DNA of 64,000 bases from Falciphora oryzae (taxonomy: Eukaryota; Ascomycota; Sordariomycetes; Magnaporthales; Magnaporthaceae), in the NCBI GenBank assembly GCA_000733355.1, contig JNVV01000032.1, positions 81,134 through 145,133 of the forward strand, read 5' to 3'. This document shows, piece after piece, positions 45,282 to 57,800 of this stretch. Position numbers and translations under genes: made by a program. Every line of letters starts with the position of its first letter. Within the stretch, counting starts at the first letter, position 1. Below the pieces are notes generated by a model. It saw nothing but the letters and a program-made list of their open reading frames with translations, did not search any database and was not told where the DNA came from.

Positions 45282-46906
45282 ACGAGCGTTGGGTCTAGAC
45301 TTGTGCGTCGCATGAGAATAAGAACATGCGTATACAGCAGGGCGATAGTGTGTCCGACTTGGGGATAGAATACAACGAGCCCACCGCTCATGTTGTATGT
45401 TGTTTTTGGCGCTACCTACATGGTCATCTTGTGCCTTGGACCGGGTGCCCGATTACGATGCATTTGTCTGTCTAACAACAGCAGGCAGGCCATATCAAAA
45501 CCTTTGCCGGAGGAACCTGTGTGAGCTGGAGCCTCTCACTTTAGAACATTGGCAACATCGACGACATCTGGTAGCCGTGAGTATCCCACCTCAGGTGGCT
45601 CGCTACCTCGAGCCGGTTCTGCCAGCCTGCTGTCTCCAAAATCAGCAGATCGCTGCCATTGATGAGCCGGCGGGAGTCAGGCCATATCTGTGGCATTGCA
45701 TCCGTTACCCATCCACCACACAGCGGGCAATTTCGGCGCGTGTGCACGATGCAAACCATGTACATGTTACGTACAACTCGGGGTACTACCTTGTAAGCCG
45801 GGCACAAAGCTCGACGCACAGCAGGCCACGTCGACGGCACACAACGGCAAGCAAATATGAAGCCCGCCACCCTCCATCAGCATTTGGCAACCCCGCAGCA
45901 GGAAGCTATGGTGGGGTCGCACCGTCCCTGCAGGTCTGGACTCCCTGTGCTTGGCCTTGACTCCGCAGGCAGCACAACGGTAAACGGTGGGACGCGGAAA
46001 GCGTCCGACAAGTATCATCCCTCCCCCAAAGGCCTTGAGAGTTAGGGGTCGTCCATGTTACTGGTGGCATATCCTGGGACTGGGACGGGGAGCTGTTTGA
46101 GGCACACACACACCGTACCGTGCCGTATGGGCTTTTCAGGTGCGCACGAGACCGAGAAAACAGTTGAGGACAGGTCAGGAGAGCACTCGTTCATGTCTGA
46201 CTCCTTTCTAAAAGCGACACGGCTGCAGCTCTCATACGCGCCCGCGAGTGTGCGACCTCCCATTACCTCCCTAGCCAACCTGTAAGCACCCGTCTGGAGA
46301 GAAAGCCGTTCAACCAAACCCACCGGCACCTTACAAAAAGGCAGGCACCCCGTTGCCGCTTCCGGGGCCTCATGCATGAGGCTAGTGGCTTCTCGCATGG
46401 GCGAAAAAGGCGGGAGTGTAAGCGAAGCGAAAAATGGTGACCATCTGGAGACGTTTTTTTTTTGTCCAGCTATACGGCCACACCCTACCCTCCAACCTAG
46501 CCTTCTTCCCTGCACGCTTGATAGGTGGGCTGCTTGCTGTAAGTCTGGCAGCTTCTGCTAGGCTCGATCTTTCGCGTCAAGAGTTAGTCAAGCCAACCCT
46601 GCCGCCGTCGTTCCTCCAAGCCATGTCCCCGTCCGAAAAAAGACATGGCGCCGCTTCTCCTCACTGGTGCCCTGCACACCATCCGCGTTAGCTTTCCGCT
46701 TACACGACGGCTTCCTTTTTCCCCCCCAAAACCCCGCCCGCGCTGCCATCTTGTGTTCAGCCCATACCTTGACCCAGTCCCTCTCGTGGTTTGCATAGCA
46801 CATCTTCATTTAATCTTCTTCGTCTTTCCAAGCCCAATGCCGCACAGCACAACTGCTCCGCATATTGTTCACGATCCACGGCCTGCACACCGGTCAAATA
46901 CCTGAC
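45282..46906. other. 1.6-kb intergenic region
   Basis: This is the 3' flank of RRP6 and promoter of the cofactor C gene. ORFs up to 187 codons are present without recognisable patterns. No repeat or RNA gene is seen. Confidence 0.45.
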
Positions 46907-48303
46907 ATGGAATCACAGACAGCCATCTCGCCACCGATTCCTGATCCCCGTTTTACGGGACAGAACCCAGCCATGGATCCCACCAAGTTTTACCACCAAG
47001 TTGAGCAGACGGTTATAGGTGCGTTGATTCCATATGCTCTGGAATAGTCGGGAGCTTTTATTAGCTTCTAAAACCTGATTGCTCAAACCCACCGGATCAC
47101 CAGGCCTTCAAGAGCAGATCAGCCAACTCGGCTCTATCGCCCCCGTCGGAGGCGAGCGCCACGATGCCACCGAAGCCATCCAGGCCGGCATAACGAACCT
47201 CACTCAGCAGGTCTCCGACGCCTCCGACAGCATCCCCCGATATGATCAGAGACATTATGCCGAGGTATGGTGGCTGCCGTTTGGACGTATGCTGGTGTGG
47301 GCCTGTCCTGGCGTATAAATGATCTGACATGTGTGAATGATCGCCGTCCACAGGCCATTAAGCGGCTCACCGAGATGCTCAACGAGGAGCTGGCAAGGCT
47401 TCACCCAAAGACCCGCTTCCAGTTCCAGTTCAGAGACCCGAGCACCAGCTCGGAGTCGGTAACCGACCCCCGCCAGTTGAGATCGGGGCCGCTGGGTGGT
47501 GTTACCGCAGGAACTAGCGGAGGTGGTGACGATGAGGATGTGATCGGGGCGCTGCCCAAGTTCGGCCCCGGCTCTGGGGCGGGCAAGAACTACAACGAGG
47601 AGATATCCCGGCCAGGCGCGGGGGGTATCCGCAAGCCCAGCTTCTCAGCTGCGCGAAACGTCGATATACGTGACCACGAGGGACTCCACATCATCCTGCC
47701 CCTGACGGCGGCGAAGGCCACCAGCTCAGGGAGCCTCCGAGGTCTCAGGGGATGCATAGTCGACATGTCGGAGCCGGCGGCGGGCACGGCGTCGTTCGCA
47801 AGCCTGGCCATCAGGGACGTGTCCTCGAGTCTGGTGGTGACCGGCAACGTCAACGGAGCCGCGCACGTGACTGGCGTGCGCGACAGCGTTCTGGTGGTGT
47901 CGGCGAGGCAGGTGCGCATGCACGAGTGCGAAAACGTGCGCGTGTATCTGTATTGCGCGAGCCGACCCATCATCGAGGACTGCGTCGGCATGAAGTTCGC
48001 GCCCATTCCGACTTGCTATGTGCGTCCATTCCCCGTCCAAGTTCGTCTCGCCCCGCTGGCTCGCTGTGCTGTCTCGCTGACGTTTCCCCTCCCAAACAGG
48101 TGCCTCAGTCGCAAGATCCCGACAGCAACCAGTGGGACCAGGTTGACGACTTCAAGTGGCTCAAGACCGAGCACTCACCCAACTGGTGCGTCTTGCAGGA
48201 GGAGGAGCGTCTCCCTGAGGCTTTCTGGAAGCAGGCGGTGCCAGGCCGTCCTGGTCAGGGGCCGGTTGACATCTTGAAAGAGGCCGGCGTCCTGCGTGGG
48301 TAG
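46907..48303 (+). CDS. Tubulin-folding cofactor C
   Basis: Exons 46907-47018, 47104-47264, 47354-48019 and 48100-48303 encode 380 aa. The N-terminal ~115 residues form the helical spectrin-like domain (DPTKFYHQVEQTVIGLQEQI...). A Gly/Ser/Asp-rich linker leads to the C-CAP/cofactor C beta-helix (~210-330). This contains the SARQVRMHECENVRVYLYC segment with the Gln-x-Arg of the arginine finger, then ASRPIIEDCVGMKFAPIPTCY. The C-terminus has VDDFKWLKTEHSPNW, typical of the family. Cofactor C joins cofactors D and E on alpha/beta-tubulin and triggers GTP hydrolysis to release folded dimers. All splice sites are canonical. Confidence 0.92.
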
Positions 48304-48639
48304 TGGAGGGAAGTTTGGTTGATGTAATGTTTGATGAGGGGCTTTCCTTCCCTTGGAGGTTCGGCTTGAAGACATTGCTGTGTTTTGTCGGCTATACCTG
48401 GGCAGCGAAAGCGCCGCTATCGTAGAAGCTCGGCAAAATTGTATGGGGTTTCACCAGCCAGTATCCAGAACTCCAAAACGCCGCCACGTCGGAATGTTAT
48501 GCTCATGATGACGACGGCCTCCAAAGAGACAAGAATGTTTCGCCAGAAGATAGCGATGATGATATGAAGGGAAAGCAAAAAAGGGTATCGTTGATCCGTG
48601 TGTGACTGGACCATTTCGCCATGTTCCCAAACTGTATCC
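48304..48639. other. Convergent 3' spacer
   Basis: 336 bp between the stops of cofactor C (plus) and Mediator 9 (minus). Nothing else is seen. Confidence 0.5.
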
Positions 48640-49212
48640 TCACATCTCCATCCTGTCTCCGCCCTCGGCGCCAAACTGCACCCCGATGCCCCTTAGGCCA
48701 GTAAGGACCTCCTGTTGTAGGCGGATGGTCTCCTCAAGCTCGGCAATGTGCTCCTCCTGTTCGGCGATGGTGCGCGACATGTCGGGCAAAGCCTTGATCT
48801 GCTGCCTCGCCCGCTGGAGCTTGTGCTTGAGCGCGTCGGTCGCCGTCGGCACGTCCTTGATGGAGATGGGCGCGTCCGACGGCGAGCCGCCGCCAAACGA
48901 CGGATGGCCGCCCAGCCCCGTTCCACCACCACTTCCGCCTACGCTGAGGCCGCCTGCGCCTCCCGCGCCGCCTGCTGCCGGGGTCGCCGCGACGGGGAGA
49001 GGGGTTGTCCCCGTGACGGCGTTTGCGGCGGGAGTGGTGCCGGTGGCTAGCAGGGAGGGTGGCGGCGCGCCCAGCGCCGTGGCCGACTGGGGCGGGCGCA
49101 GGCGGGCGAGGATAGCGGCGAGCTCGGTGATGGCGTCGAGGGCGTCGGGTGTGAGGTGCGAGGGGAGGGCGAGGGGGTGCTGCGGCGCCGCTGGCGGCTG
49201 GGATTTCGGCAT
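48640..49212 (-). CDS. med9: Mediator complex subunit 9
   Basis: A single exon from ATG 49212 gives 190 aa. It starts MPKSQPPAAPQHPLALPSH and has a short helix TPDALDAITELAAILARLR. A Gly/Ala/Thr-rich linker comes next, then a helical C-terminus (ATDALKHKLQRARQQIKAL, then a leucine-heptad coiled coil EQEEHIAELEETIRLQQEVL). This two-part pattern matches fungal Med9 (Cse2) of the middle module of Mediator, which links activators to RNA polymerase II. The frame is open 18 codons further upstream without an ATG. Similarity is to a short, low-information domain, so the call is probable and not certain. Confidence 0.72.
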   Translation of the reverse strand: MPKSQPPAAPQHPLALPSHLTPDALDAITELAAILARLRPPQSATALGAPPPSLLATGTTPAANAVTGTTPLPVAATPAAGGAGGAGGLSVGGSGGGTGLGGHPSFGGGSPSDAPISIKDVPTATDALKHKLQRARQQIKALPDMSRTIAEQEEHIAELEETIRLQQEVLTGLRGIGVQFGAEGGDRMEM

Positions 49213-49850
49213 TTTCGGCCACCTCTTGCTCGCCGTTTTCCTTTCGTTTTGTTTGGTCCTGTACACTTTTGGGCGGTGCCCCAGAGCTCTTGATGGGCGC
49301 GGCGCACCTGCGCGAAAGCTGGAAGCTGACTGGCTGGATAGTGGGAGTCAATTGATGTTGGGGAAGCTCCCCCGTGTCGACTTTGGTGGATCGAGCTCTG
49401 CAGTCAGTTCCCTGCCAGGCGTTCACTGCGAACATCCCTCAATAGTGCCATTTGGGGGCTGATACTGTACTGGCGGTACCTCCCAACGTCGGTTACACTC
49501 CGCCGGCGCAGACTGATATTGATATTACATCATCATTAGGCCCACTGCACAGTATTATCGGACCAGAAAATGCACCTGCACTGTGTCCTCGACGGCTTGT
49601 GTTCTTTTTTGTTGCTGGCGAGAGGACGACCCCACCTCCAAAATCTCTCAGCAACAGGAAGGTGGGCTGGACGCCCCAGAGTGCATGAGTTCATGTCGCC
49701 TCTCCTGGTTCCCTTCCCGTTTCCCTTCACATAGACAGACGGAAGGGTCACGCAAAGAAGCAATACACATAGGCTCTCTCTTCACTCTTGTCCGCTTCAT
49801 TCGCTTCCGCAGTCTTTGGTGAATTTGAATTCGCTGTCGCACGTTTCCAG
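49213..49850. promoter_or_regulatory. Divergent promoter, MED9 and phosphoglycerate mutase
   Basis: 638 bp between divergent starts, probably holding both promoters. No specific motif was recognised. Confidence 0.45.
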
Positions 49851-51888
49851 CATGTCGAAAGTGGAGCACAATGCTTGTTTGAGTACGTTCGCGTCACTTT
49901 CCACTGCCCCTCTTACATCAACTCTACATCCAGCAAAAGAGCCAGGGGGACGAGAGGGGAGGGCCACGACGGCACCACACCGCCACCATCACCCGCAGCA
50001 ACGCTGTCGATAGGACCGTCAACAGCATCAGCGCCAGATCTAGCGCTAGTTTCGTCGATATCACGATGGAAACTCTCCCGCCGCCCGACCCCGTCACACG
50101 CGCTCCACGCCGCCGCAACACCGACTACCTCCTCGTCCTGGCATACATGCTCTTTTACCTCGAGATCGGCTGGCTAATCTTCATGCTGTTGCGGATGTAC
50201 AGTCGTGATTGACGGGTGGGGAGTCCCGTCCGAGGACTCGCCCAAGGACGGCGATGCCATCGCGGCGGCCGAGACCCCCGTCATGGACGCCTTTGCACAG
50301 AGCAAAACGGGCTACACCGAGCTCGAGGCCTCTTCGCTGGCAGTCGGTCTCCCCGAGGGTCTGATGGGCAACTCCGAGGTTGGCCATCTCAACATTGGCG
50401 CTGGCCGTGTCGTCTGGCAGGACGTCGTCCGCATTGACCAGTCCATCAAGACGGGCGAGTTCAGCAAGAACGACGTCGTCAAGAAGACGCTCGACGCGGC
50501 CAAGAACGGCAACGGCAGGCTCCACTTGTGCGGTCTCGTGTCCCACGGCGGCGTGGTAAGCCCTCCTCCATGAAATGGAGCCGATATCGTTGAATCCAAA
50601 CAGGATGGCTGACGGCCCCAAAGCACTCGAAGCAGGAGCACCTGTACTCTCTCCTAAAGGCTGCCAAGGAGGCTGGTGTCCCCAAGGTCTTCATCCACTT
50701 CTTCGGTGACGGCCGCGACACGGACCCCAAGTCTGGTGTCGGCTACATGGAGGAACTCTTGGAGAAGGCCAAGGAGATCGGCGCCGGAGAGATCGCGACC
50801 GTCGTGGGCAGGTACTACGCCATGGACAGGGACAAGAGGTGGGAGCGCATCGAGCTCGCCATGAAGGGCATGATTCTTGGCGAGGGTGAGGCGAGCGAGG
50901 ACCCGGTCAAGACCGTCAAGGAGCGGTACGAGAAGGGCGAGAATGACGAGTTCCTGAAGCCTATCGTGGTCGGCGGCGACGAGCGCCGTATCAAGGGTAA
51001 GCAAGCCAATGCAAACATGCCAGCTGTCTATGGAAACGATCTGTCCTGCTAGGTGAGCTCGGGTTACTAACTAGCAAATCAGACGATGACATTGTCTTCT
51101 TCTTCAACTACCGGTCCGATCGGGTCCGCCAGATCACGCAGCTTCTGGGAGACGTCGACAGGTCGCCCCGCCCCGATTTCCCGTACCCCAAGATCAAGCT
51201 CGTCACCATGACCCAGTACAAGCTTGACTACCCGTTCGAGATCGCTTTCCGGCCGCAGCACATGGGCAACGTTCTGGCCGAGTGGCTGGGTAAGCAGAAG
51301 GTGGAGCAGGTTCATGTGGCTGAGACGGAGAAGTACGCGCACGTTACCTTCTTTTTCAATGGCGGCGTCGAGAAGGCGTTCGCGCTCGAGACGCGTGACG
51401 AGAACCAGGACCTCGTCCCCTCCAACAAGAGCGTTCCCACATACGACAAGGCCCCTGAGATGTCGGCCGACGGTGTCGCGAACCAGGTGGCCAAGCGGCT
51501 CGGCGAGCAGAAGTTCCCGTTCGTCATGAACAACTTTGCGCCGCCGGACATGGTGGGCCACACGGGCGTGTATGAGGCGGCCATCGTGGGGTGCGCTGCG
51601 ACGGACAAGGCGATCGGCAAGATCTATGAGGCCTGCAAGAAGGAGAACTACATCCTCTTCATCACAGCGGACCACGGCAACGCCGAGGAGATGAAGTTCC
51701 CCGACGGCAAGCCTAAGACCTCGCACACCACCAACAAGGTGCCTTTCATCATGGCCAACGCGCCCGAGGGCTGGAGCCTCAAGTCAGCTGACGGTGTCCT
51801 TGGTGATGTGGCCCCGACCATCCTGGCCGCCATGGGACTGCCGCAGCCCGAGGAGATGACCGGCAAGAGCCTGCTGGTGAAGGCTTAG
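49851..51888 (+). CDS. gpmI: Cofactor-independent phosphoglycerate mutase
   Basis: Exons 49851-49881, 50203-50555, 50624-50996 and 51083-51888 give 520 aa, the usual length. The first exon codes only MSKVEHNACL plus one base; splicing creates CLIVIDGWG, whose Asp binds manganese. The catalytic serine lies in GNSEVGHLNIGAGR. Other family signatures are FGDGRDTDP, VGRYYAMDRDKRWER, NYRSDRVRQ, MTQYKLDYP, NFAPPDMVGHTG and the metal site ITADHGNAE. The enzyme interconverts 3- and 2-phosphoglycerate in glycolysis without 2,3-bisphosphoglycerate. The first intron (321 bp) is much longer than other introns here and contains a small ORF. Confidence 0.96.
50066..50212 (+). CDS. Candidate 48-aa membrane smORF inside mutase intron 1
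   Basis: An ATG at 50066 opens 48 codons ending TGA at 50210-50212, within the first intron of the phosphoglycerate mutase and overlapping its exon 2 by ten bases in another frame. The product has a basic N-terminal part (TRAPRRRNTDY) and one strong hydrophobic segment (LLVLAYMLFYLEIGWLIFML), the look of a single-pass membrane peptide. It could be translated from an unspliced or alternatively started transcript. It could also be chance, since codon content alone cannot prove it. Confidence 0.35.
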   Translation: METLPPPDPVTRAPRRRNTDYLLVLAYMLFYLEIGWLIFMLLRMYSRD

Positions 51889-54800
51889 GTTTTTTTTTTC
51901 TTTATAGTTCAAAAAGGAATGATGGAATGACGACCAATGAGCATAGACAAAGTCGTCAGATAAGAGCAAATACAAACTAGACCTGGCCGCCGTGCCGCCA
52001 TGCCTGCGTGCCTAGTCCATCCGAGGTTGAGTGGCGAACGAGATATGCAAGGGGTACGATGGAGATGGCGGGTGGGCGGCGCTTGGCGAGACGAGGGCTC
52101 GGAGTGCGTCTCCGATCGCAATATCGGGCTGTAGACGCTATGTAACACTTCGCGGTTGTGGCTCACCACCACTCGGCCCAGCCGAGCTTCTAGACGGGAA
52201 CGACAGGCAGAGACATTTTGTGTCAATGAACGCGCTCGGGCGTAGAATGAGCATTTGTCGATCCCAACATGTCGGATAAGAGATGCGGGTTTCGTTGGCC
52301 TAGAGCTTGGGCTTGCTGGTGGCGACTGCTTCCCGTCCCGACCACACGGTACATCTTTGTACATACGGGCTCAGATGCTTCAGGGAGCTGTCGAGAATGG
52401 GGGCAGCCCGTCGAGTCAGTCGGCCGGTCGGTCGATGGCTTCTCGATCGATCCGATGACATTTTGCGCAGGCCCACCACAACACGAGGCACCTCCCCACA
52501 CCCATACGGTGTGTGTGATGACGGAGGGGACCCAACCCAAATGCAAACCATAAAAAGCACGGAGGCCGTCCGAGCCGCCGAACTGGACGGAACCAAGTGG
52601 TGACGGGATGACTGTCTCTTCCATGTATGCTGGGATGCTGTCAAACGCAGACACACAGCCGCAGCGGTTACCAGAAACTAACCTTCGGAGGTCACGAGGA
52701 CTAGCCCCTACAAATTACATTAGATGCCGTCCTATCTATCTGTTCATTGTGGTGCGTGAGTCGGCTCATTCCCAAGATTTGCGCCTGAAGGGGGTAAGGC
52801 TGCATGGATCGCCAGAAAAACTTGCGTCATAGGGGTCCCCCTTAGCCGCGCCGCTGTTTCTGGGTGTTCGGGGCGTCGGGGCGTTTCTTGTTCTCAGGGG
52901 CCTCGTTTCTTGCCGAGGCACGCTTTTTTCAGGACGCTGCTCCAACGGCCGGCCAAGGAACAGCGTGTAAATCCGCTGTTGGTTGGCTGCAGACGTTCTT
53001 CTGTCGCATTTCAGGGTCCTCTTTGCATCGCTGACCCACGCGGGTGCCCTGGCGCGCCTGGCTTCCACCACAAATTACGTCATTCCCGGGCCATGTCGAT
53101 GCGGCGGACGTCCGCGGCTGACTCGGACGGGCACCTGCCGAGTCGCTGTCATTGCGGGGATGGTGACGACCTCGTCTTCATTCTTCTACTCTCTTCCAAC
53201 GTTTTCCGGGGTCGCGAGATCTCGATGTGACAATTGGGCGGCTGAACTGTCGGGTGATTTGTGCATATGTTAGAAGATGCCTTCCTGGGCGTTGGGTAAC
53301 GGATCTGACTTCGAGGGTATTACCGTGCATGGCAGATGTTGCATGGTTGCGGCGAGTTGCGGCGGGTGAGCTCAAATTGTGGCCGGCCTGGGGTTGGAGC
53401 CAGCAACACTGTCGATGGCGGCCAAAAACTCTGATCGGTCGGGAAGGGGCACGGACCGAGCCCACTTTTGTGGAGCTGGCGATCCACCCAACGCTGGATG
53501 ATGGCAGCGCCAGCCAATGATACTTCAAAGATCGAGTCTCGGTTCAATCCACTCCTTGGTTCTTACGGCCACCCCCGGTCGGAGCAGATCCAGCGAATAG
53601 AACAGACGGACTTATTTGCTTGGCTGGACTCACAGTGCGCGCTTGAGAGTGGTTTGACACGAAGCTCTCAAGCAGCCAAAAATAAGTAGCTGGAGTAAAC
53701 GCAAATGGTTCTGAGTTCTAAGATATGGTAGCCAAGGAACCGAAGTGGGATATCTGGTTTATTATTTTCTTCTTTCCATTTGACTTTGAGCAGTCGTGAG
53801 CTTGACCGGCTCTGATATGGAACGCTGGATCGGTAAGTTTGCACGCTCGACTGCTCAGCCGAGGGCACGTACACAGCCCAGGCATGTAGTGGGGCTTGCG
53901 ACAGTGAAGCCTCCAATAAGGAGCAATAGCTGGGACCCTGGCTGCTCGATCCCCACGACCGACCCACCGCGACGGAATCGGAAGTTGAGCGCGGAATCTG
54001 AAAATCGTGAGGGGATCGAAGGCCATCGAACACCAACGACGAACAAACTGCACCCTCCTGGCACGCACCCCCCCCTTCTGGCTCAGCACCCCGGCGGGCG
54101 GCAAAAACGACATGCTAGGCGTTATACTGTGCTGTCGCACGTCTCCTTCAGTGCTGAAATCAAAAACGATTGTGCCGGCTCCTGTTGAAACCCCCATTTT
54201 GGGAGATATCACAGTCCATACCCAAGTGGGAGACCACGAGACGGAAGCTGTTGACGCACGCGGCCCAGCCCAGCCCAGCATCACCAGCCCACCCACGACG
54301 GCAGCATTGAGCACCACAACCACGACGCATCACCCAACAACACATCATCTTTCCACCAGGCGCCGCCGCGATCCATAACTGCGATCTCGAATCTGCATGT
54401 TGATCATTTCCCCCCGTCCTAGTCCTGTCCCCAGTTCCCTTGCCTCCTTGGTCGGAGCGGGTTCCGGCGGGGAGGCCGAGGCCCCTTTGCCCAGTTTGCC
54501 TCACCCTGCCTGCCTGCCCTCCCTCCTCTACCATTCTCCTCAAAAAGAACGTCACCTCGTTCAACCTATCGCTTTTGTCCTTGACACATGCAAGTCGGCC
54601 CCGTGACACCGTCGACTAATACACCTACTATCCGTCTTTGCCTCAATCATCTCTATATCTCGGAACTATCTCCCTTATTCGACACAGACCAAGTTTTGCG
54701 ATCCGGAGGGGAGAAGAAAAAAAACAGTGGACCGACTTTCGAGCGCCCCCGCACGACGAGCTGGCGCTTCGCACATTCCGCGAAATAAAACAACCCTTTG

Positions 54801-54899
54801 GAGCGGCCTCAGCACTCACGACCGGGGACTTCAGGACGCTCGTCGCATGAGCCCCATCCGGGGAAATTCAGAAGGATTGAATGCCACCACGCCTGCAGA
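51889..54899. promoter_or_regulatory. 3-kb region upstream of frq
   Basis: This long interval separates the mutase stop from the frq start. Clock genes of this type have long promoters and leaders, so much of it is probably frq control sequence. Three ATCG cores (CGAT on the other strand) occur at 54005, 54016 and 54026, spaced 11 and 10 bp. No coding pattern was found. Confidence 0.5.
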
Positions 54900-57800
54900 A
54901 TGGGCAGCGATTTGCAGCCGCAAGTAACGAAGCTCTCGCCCCAAGGCCATCGACTGCCGCGCCGATCTCCTAGCACCCGTCTGAGCCCGCCCGGGAAGTC
55001 GGGGCCCGCTCAAAATGACGGCGACGGCGATGGCGACCTCGGGTCGTCCGGGTTCCTCCGTCGAAATTCGTCCGACGAAAGCCACGAGACTGGCCAGAGC
55101 GACCCGAGAGTTTGGTTCGACCGGTCAAATCAGAACCCGGCGATTGACGTGGATTCAATGGAGGGTTTGTATAGCCTTTGGGTTGGGATCCATGCGATCA
55201 ATCATTGGCACGGAGAACCCCCCCGACAAGACATTGTGCTGACGAGCGATGTTCGTTCTCAAGTGGATTCGCCGTACTATCAGAAACGGCCAGCCTCACC
55301 CAGGGATGGCTACTCCTACGACGCCAAGATACCTCCTCGGGCCGCTTTCCCCGGGAACGCCGGTGTACCTTCCTTGCGGCCCACGGTCACCCAAAGCAGC
55401 AGCGCAGACGAGTTTCGGAGCGTCATCGACGACTTGACTATCGAGAATAAACGTTTGAAGGAGGAGCTCAAGCGCTACAAACAATTCGGCACGGATCTTA
55501 TGAGGAAGGACAGGCTGTTTGAGATCAAGATGCACGGGTTGCCGAGTAAGAAGAAGAGGGAACTCGAGGCCACGCTTCGAGATTTCGCGTCGACGCTCGA
55601 GAGCTCGACCGAGACCTCAACACGCCACAAGAAAAACAAGTCTGGAAGTCGTTTCAACAAATCGTCTGGCGGCACTACCTCGAAGCATGCCTCGTCCTCC
55701 TCATCGAACTCTCGTCCGGTCGACTCCGCCTATGCCTCTATGTCAACAGGCCCTAGCACGGTTCAAAACTCGCACACCTCTGCATCCCTGTCGCAGAGGC
55801 CCCACACATCTCAGCGGTCTAACGCGCAAAAGGTACAAAGTTACCTTGAAGACATCCCCGAGGGTCTCTACCCACGGTACTTGTCCATGACGGAAAAGGA
55901 CAAGCAAAAGCTAGTGGTCAGGCGCCTTGAGCAACTCTTTACCGGCGAGATGAACGGCCCGGCCATTGGCACTTCCGATAGGACAGGGCGACAGCAAGAG
56001 CCGGTACTCGACGCCGGGAAATCTTCCGAGATGGTCCGGGAGGCGCTGATCCAAGTCCGCAAGAAATCCTCACGCGACAATGGGTCCTCTAACTCGAATG
56101 GCGATGGTGGAAGCGGGAGCGGAGGTGGCCACGGAGCAAGTGGAGGTGGAAGTGGGAACGGCAGCAGAGACTCGCCCCAGGGGCCAACTCCAGCATCCGA
56201 ACAACGGCCGACCAGGCCTCTCGATCTGGATCCCGATCGCATCCAGGTGCCATCAGAGAATATGGACTACATCCGGCATTTGGGCATGGTGCCACCCCAA
56301 CTTGATGCTGGAACCAAGGCCAGCATGAAAAACGTGTCCATAGACGCCGACGGCTGGGTATACCTGAACCTTCTGTGCAACCTGGCCCAGCTGCACATTA
56401 TCAACGTCACACCCGCTTTCATTCGAGCCGCTGTGTCGGAGAAGAGCACGAAATTTCAACTGTCACCCGATGGCAACAAGATCAGGTGGCGTGGCGGGAC
56501 CGACGGAACGAGGTTTAGCAGCGACAGCGGGAACACATCTTCGAGAGATAGGTCCTCGGACGGAGATGATAGTTCTGACAAGAGCGCTGGGGCCCACGGT
56601 CAGAAGCGGAAATTCTTGGCCGAGGGCGGCGACGGATCCGGACCTACGTCCAACAAGGCTGCCACCAGGTCGTCCACGAGCGTGCACTACAAGCCCTTGT
56701 TCGTCCAGCAGTCTTCGTTTGAGACGTCCGGGGAGCTGTCAAGCTCACAGGCATCAGGCCCTGAGGACAGCAATTTTGGGAACACGTCAAAATGGGACTA
56801 CAGTGGGTCAGGGTCTTCGCTACGCAAGAAGCGCCGCGTCGACGGTGCCATTGTCTACTACAGCGGCATGCCCTTCTGTACCGACCTTTCCGGAGATCCT
56901 GGCGATGTTTCGCCCACCACGTACATGACTTCGACAAATAGGGAGACGGGCTCACCGGAGGCCCCCAAGGTGTTCAGGACGCTGTCAGGGTCGTCACTTC
57001 CATATCGACCTCTGAGCAACACTGAGGCCTACACCGAGATCACCAAGGAGGCAGAGGGACAAGCCTCGTCAGGGGATGACCTCAGCAGCGACATCGATGT
57101 TAGCAGCGACGAGTCTGAGGACGGCTTTGGGTGGCACGCTTCAGCAATCGGAGCTAAATTGGAAGCGTCGCCACTTGAGTTGGAAGCTTGCGGCCTCGGC
57201 GGCGTGCAGCCAGACGACCATTTTCTCGTCGTTGTCATCACCCACCGCCATCGCGACCGGGATTCCAAGCGACACAAGACCCGGCCGCACGCCTTCCGAG
57301 AGCGATCCGATAGCACGACGGCGACGATAATGGAACGGTTTAAATCACTGAAGGCTGCATCACCTGGGCCCGTGACTCTTCACCGCCTCGAGCCCAAGAA
57401 ACGGATCGATTACATCTCGATGCAGGTAAAGAAGCTGGACCCTGTTCCGTTGCCGCCAGCGGCCATGTTCATGCCGCCGTTCAGTACGAGCTCCTCAGAC
57501 AACGCGGATGCCGAAACGACAGAGAGCGAGCTTCTGGACTCTGAGGAGCCGGATGCCCTTCCAAGTGGGCTACTATTCCTCCCACCCGAGAGGCCTGGCC
57601 TCTTGCGCGCAGATTCTAATCTAGCATATCCAGATGGTGGTGAAATTTCCCCCAGCGACGAGGAAGGCGAAGATTCAGAGAACCCGAGCGACGGGATGGA
57701 AATCGACGGTCGCAGGATTGCTGGACCGTCGCGGAAGCGGAGGCCGTCCGTGGGTGGTGGCGGCGCGCACTCGGCCAAGCATGCGGCGAGACGGTCAAGT

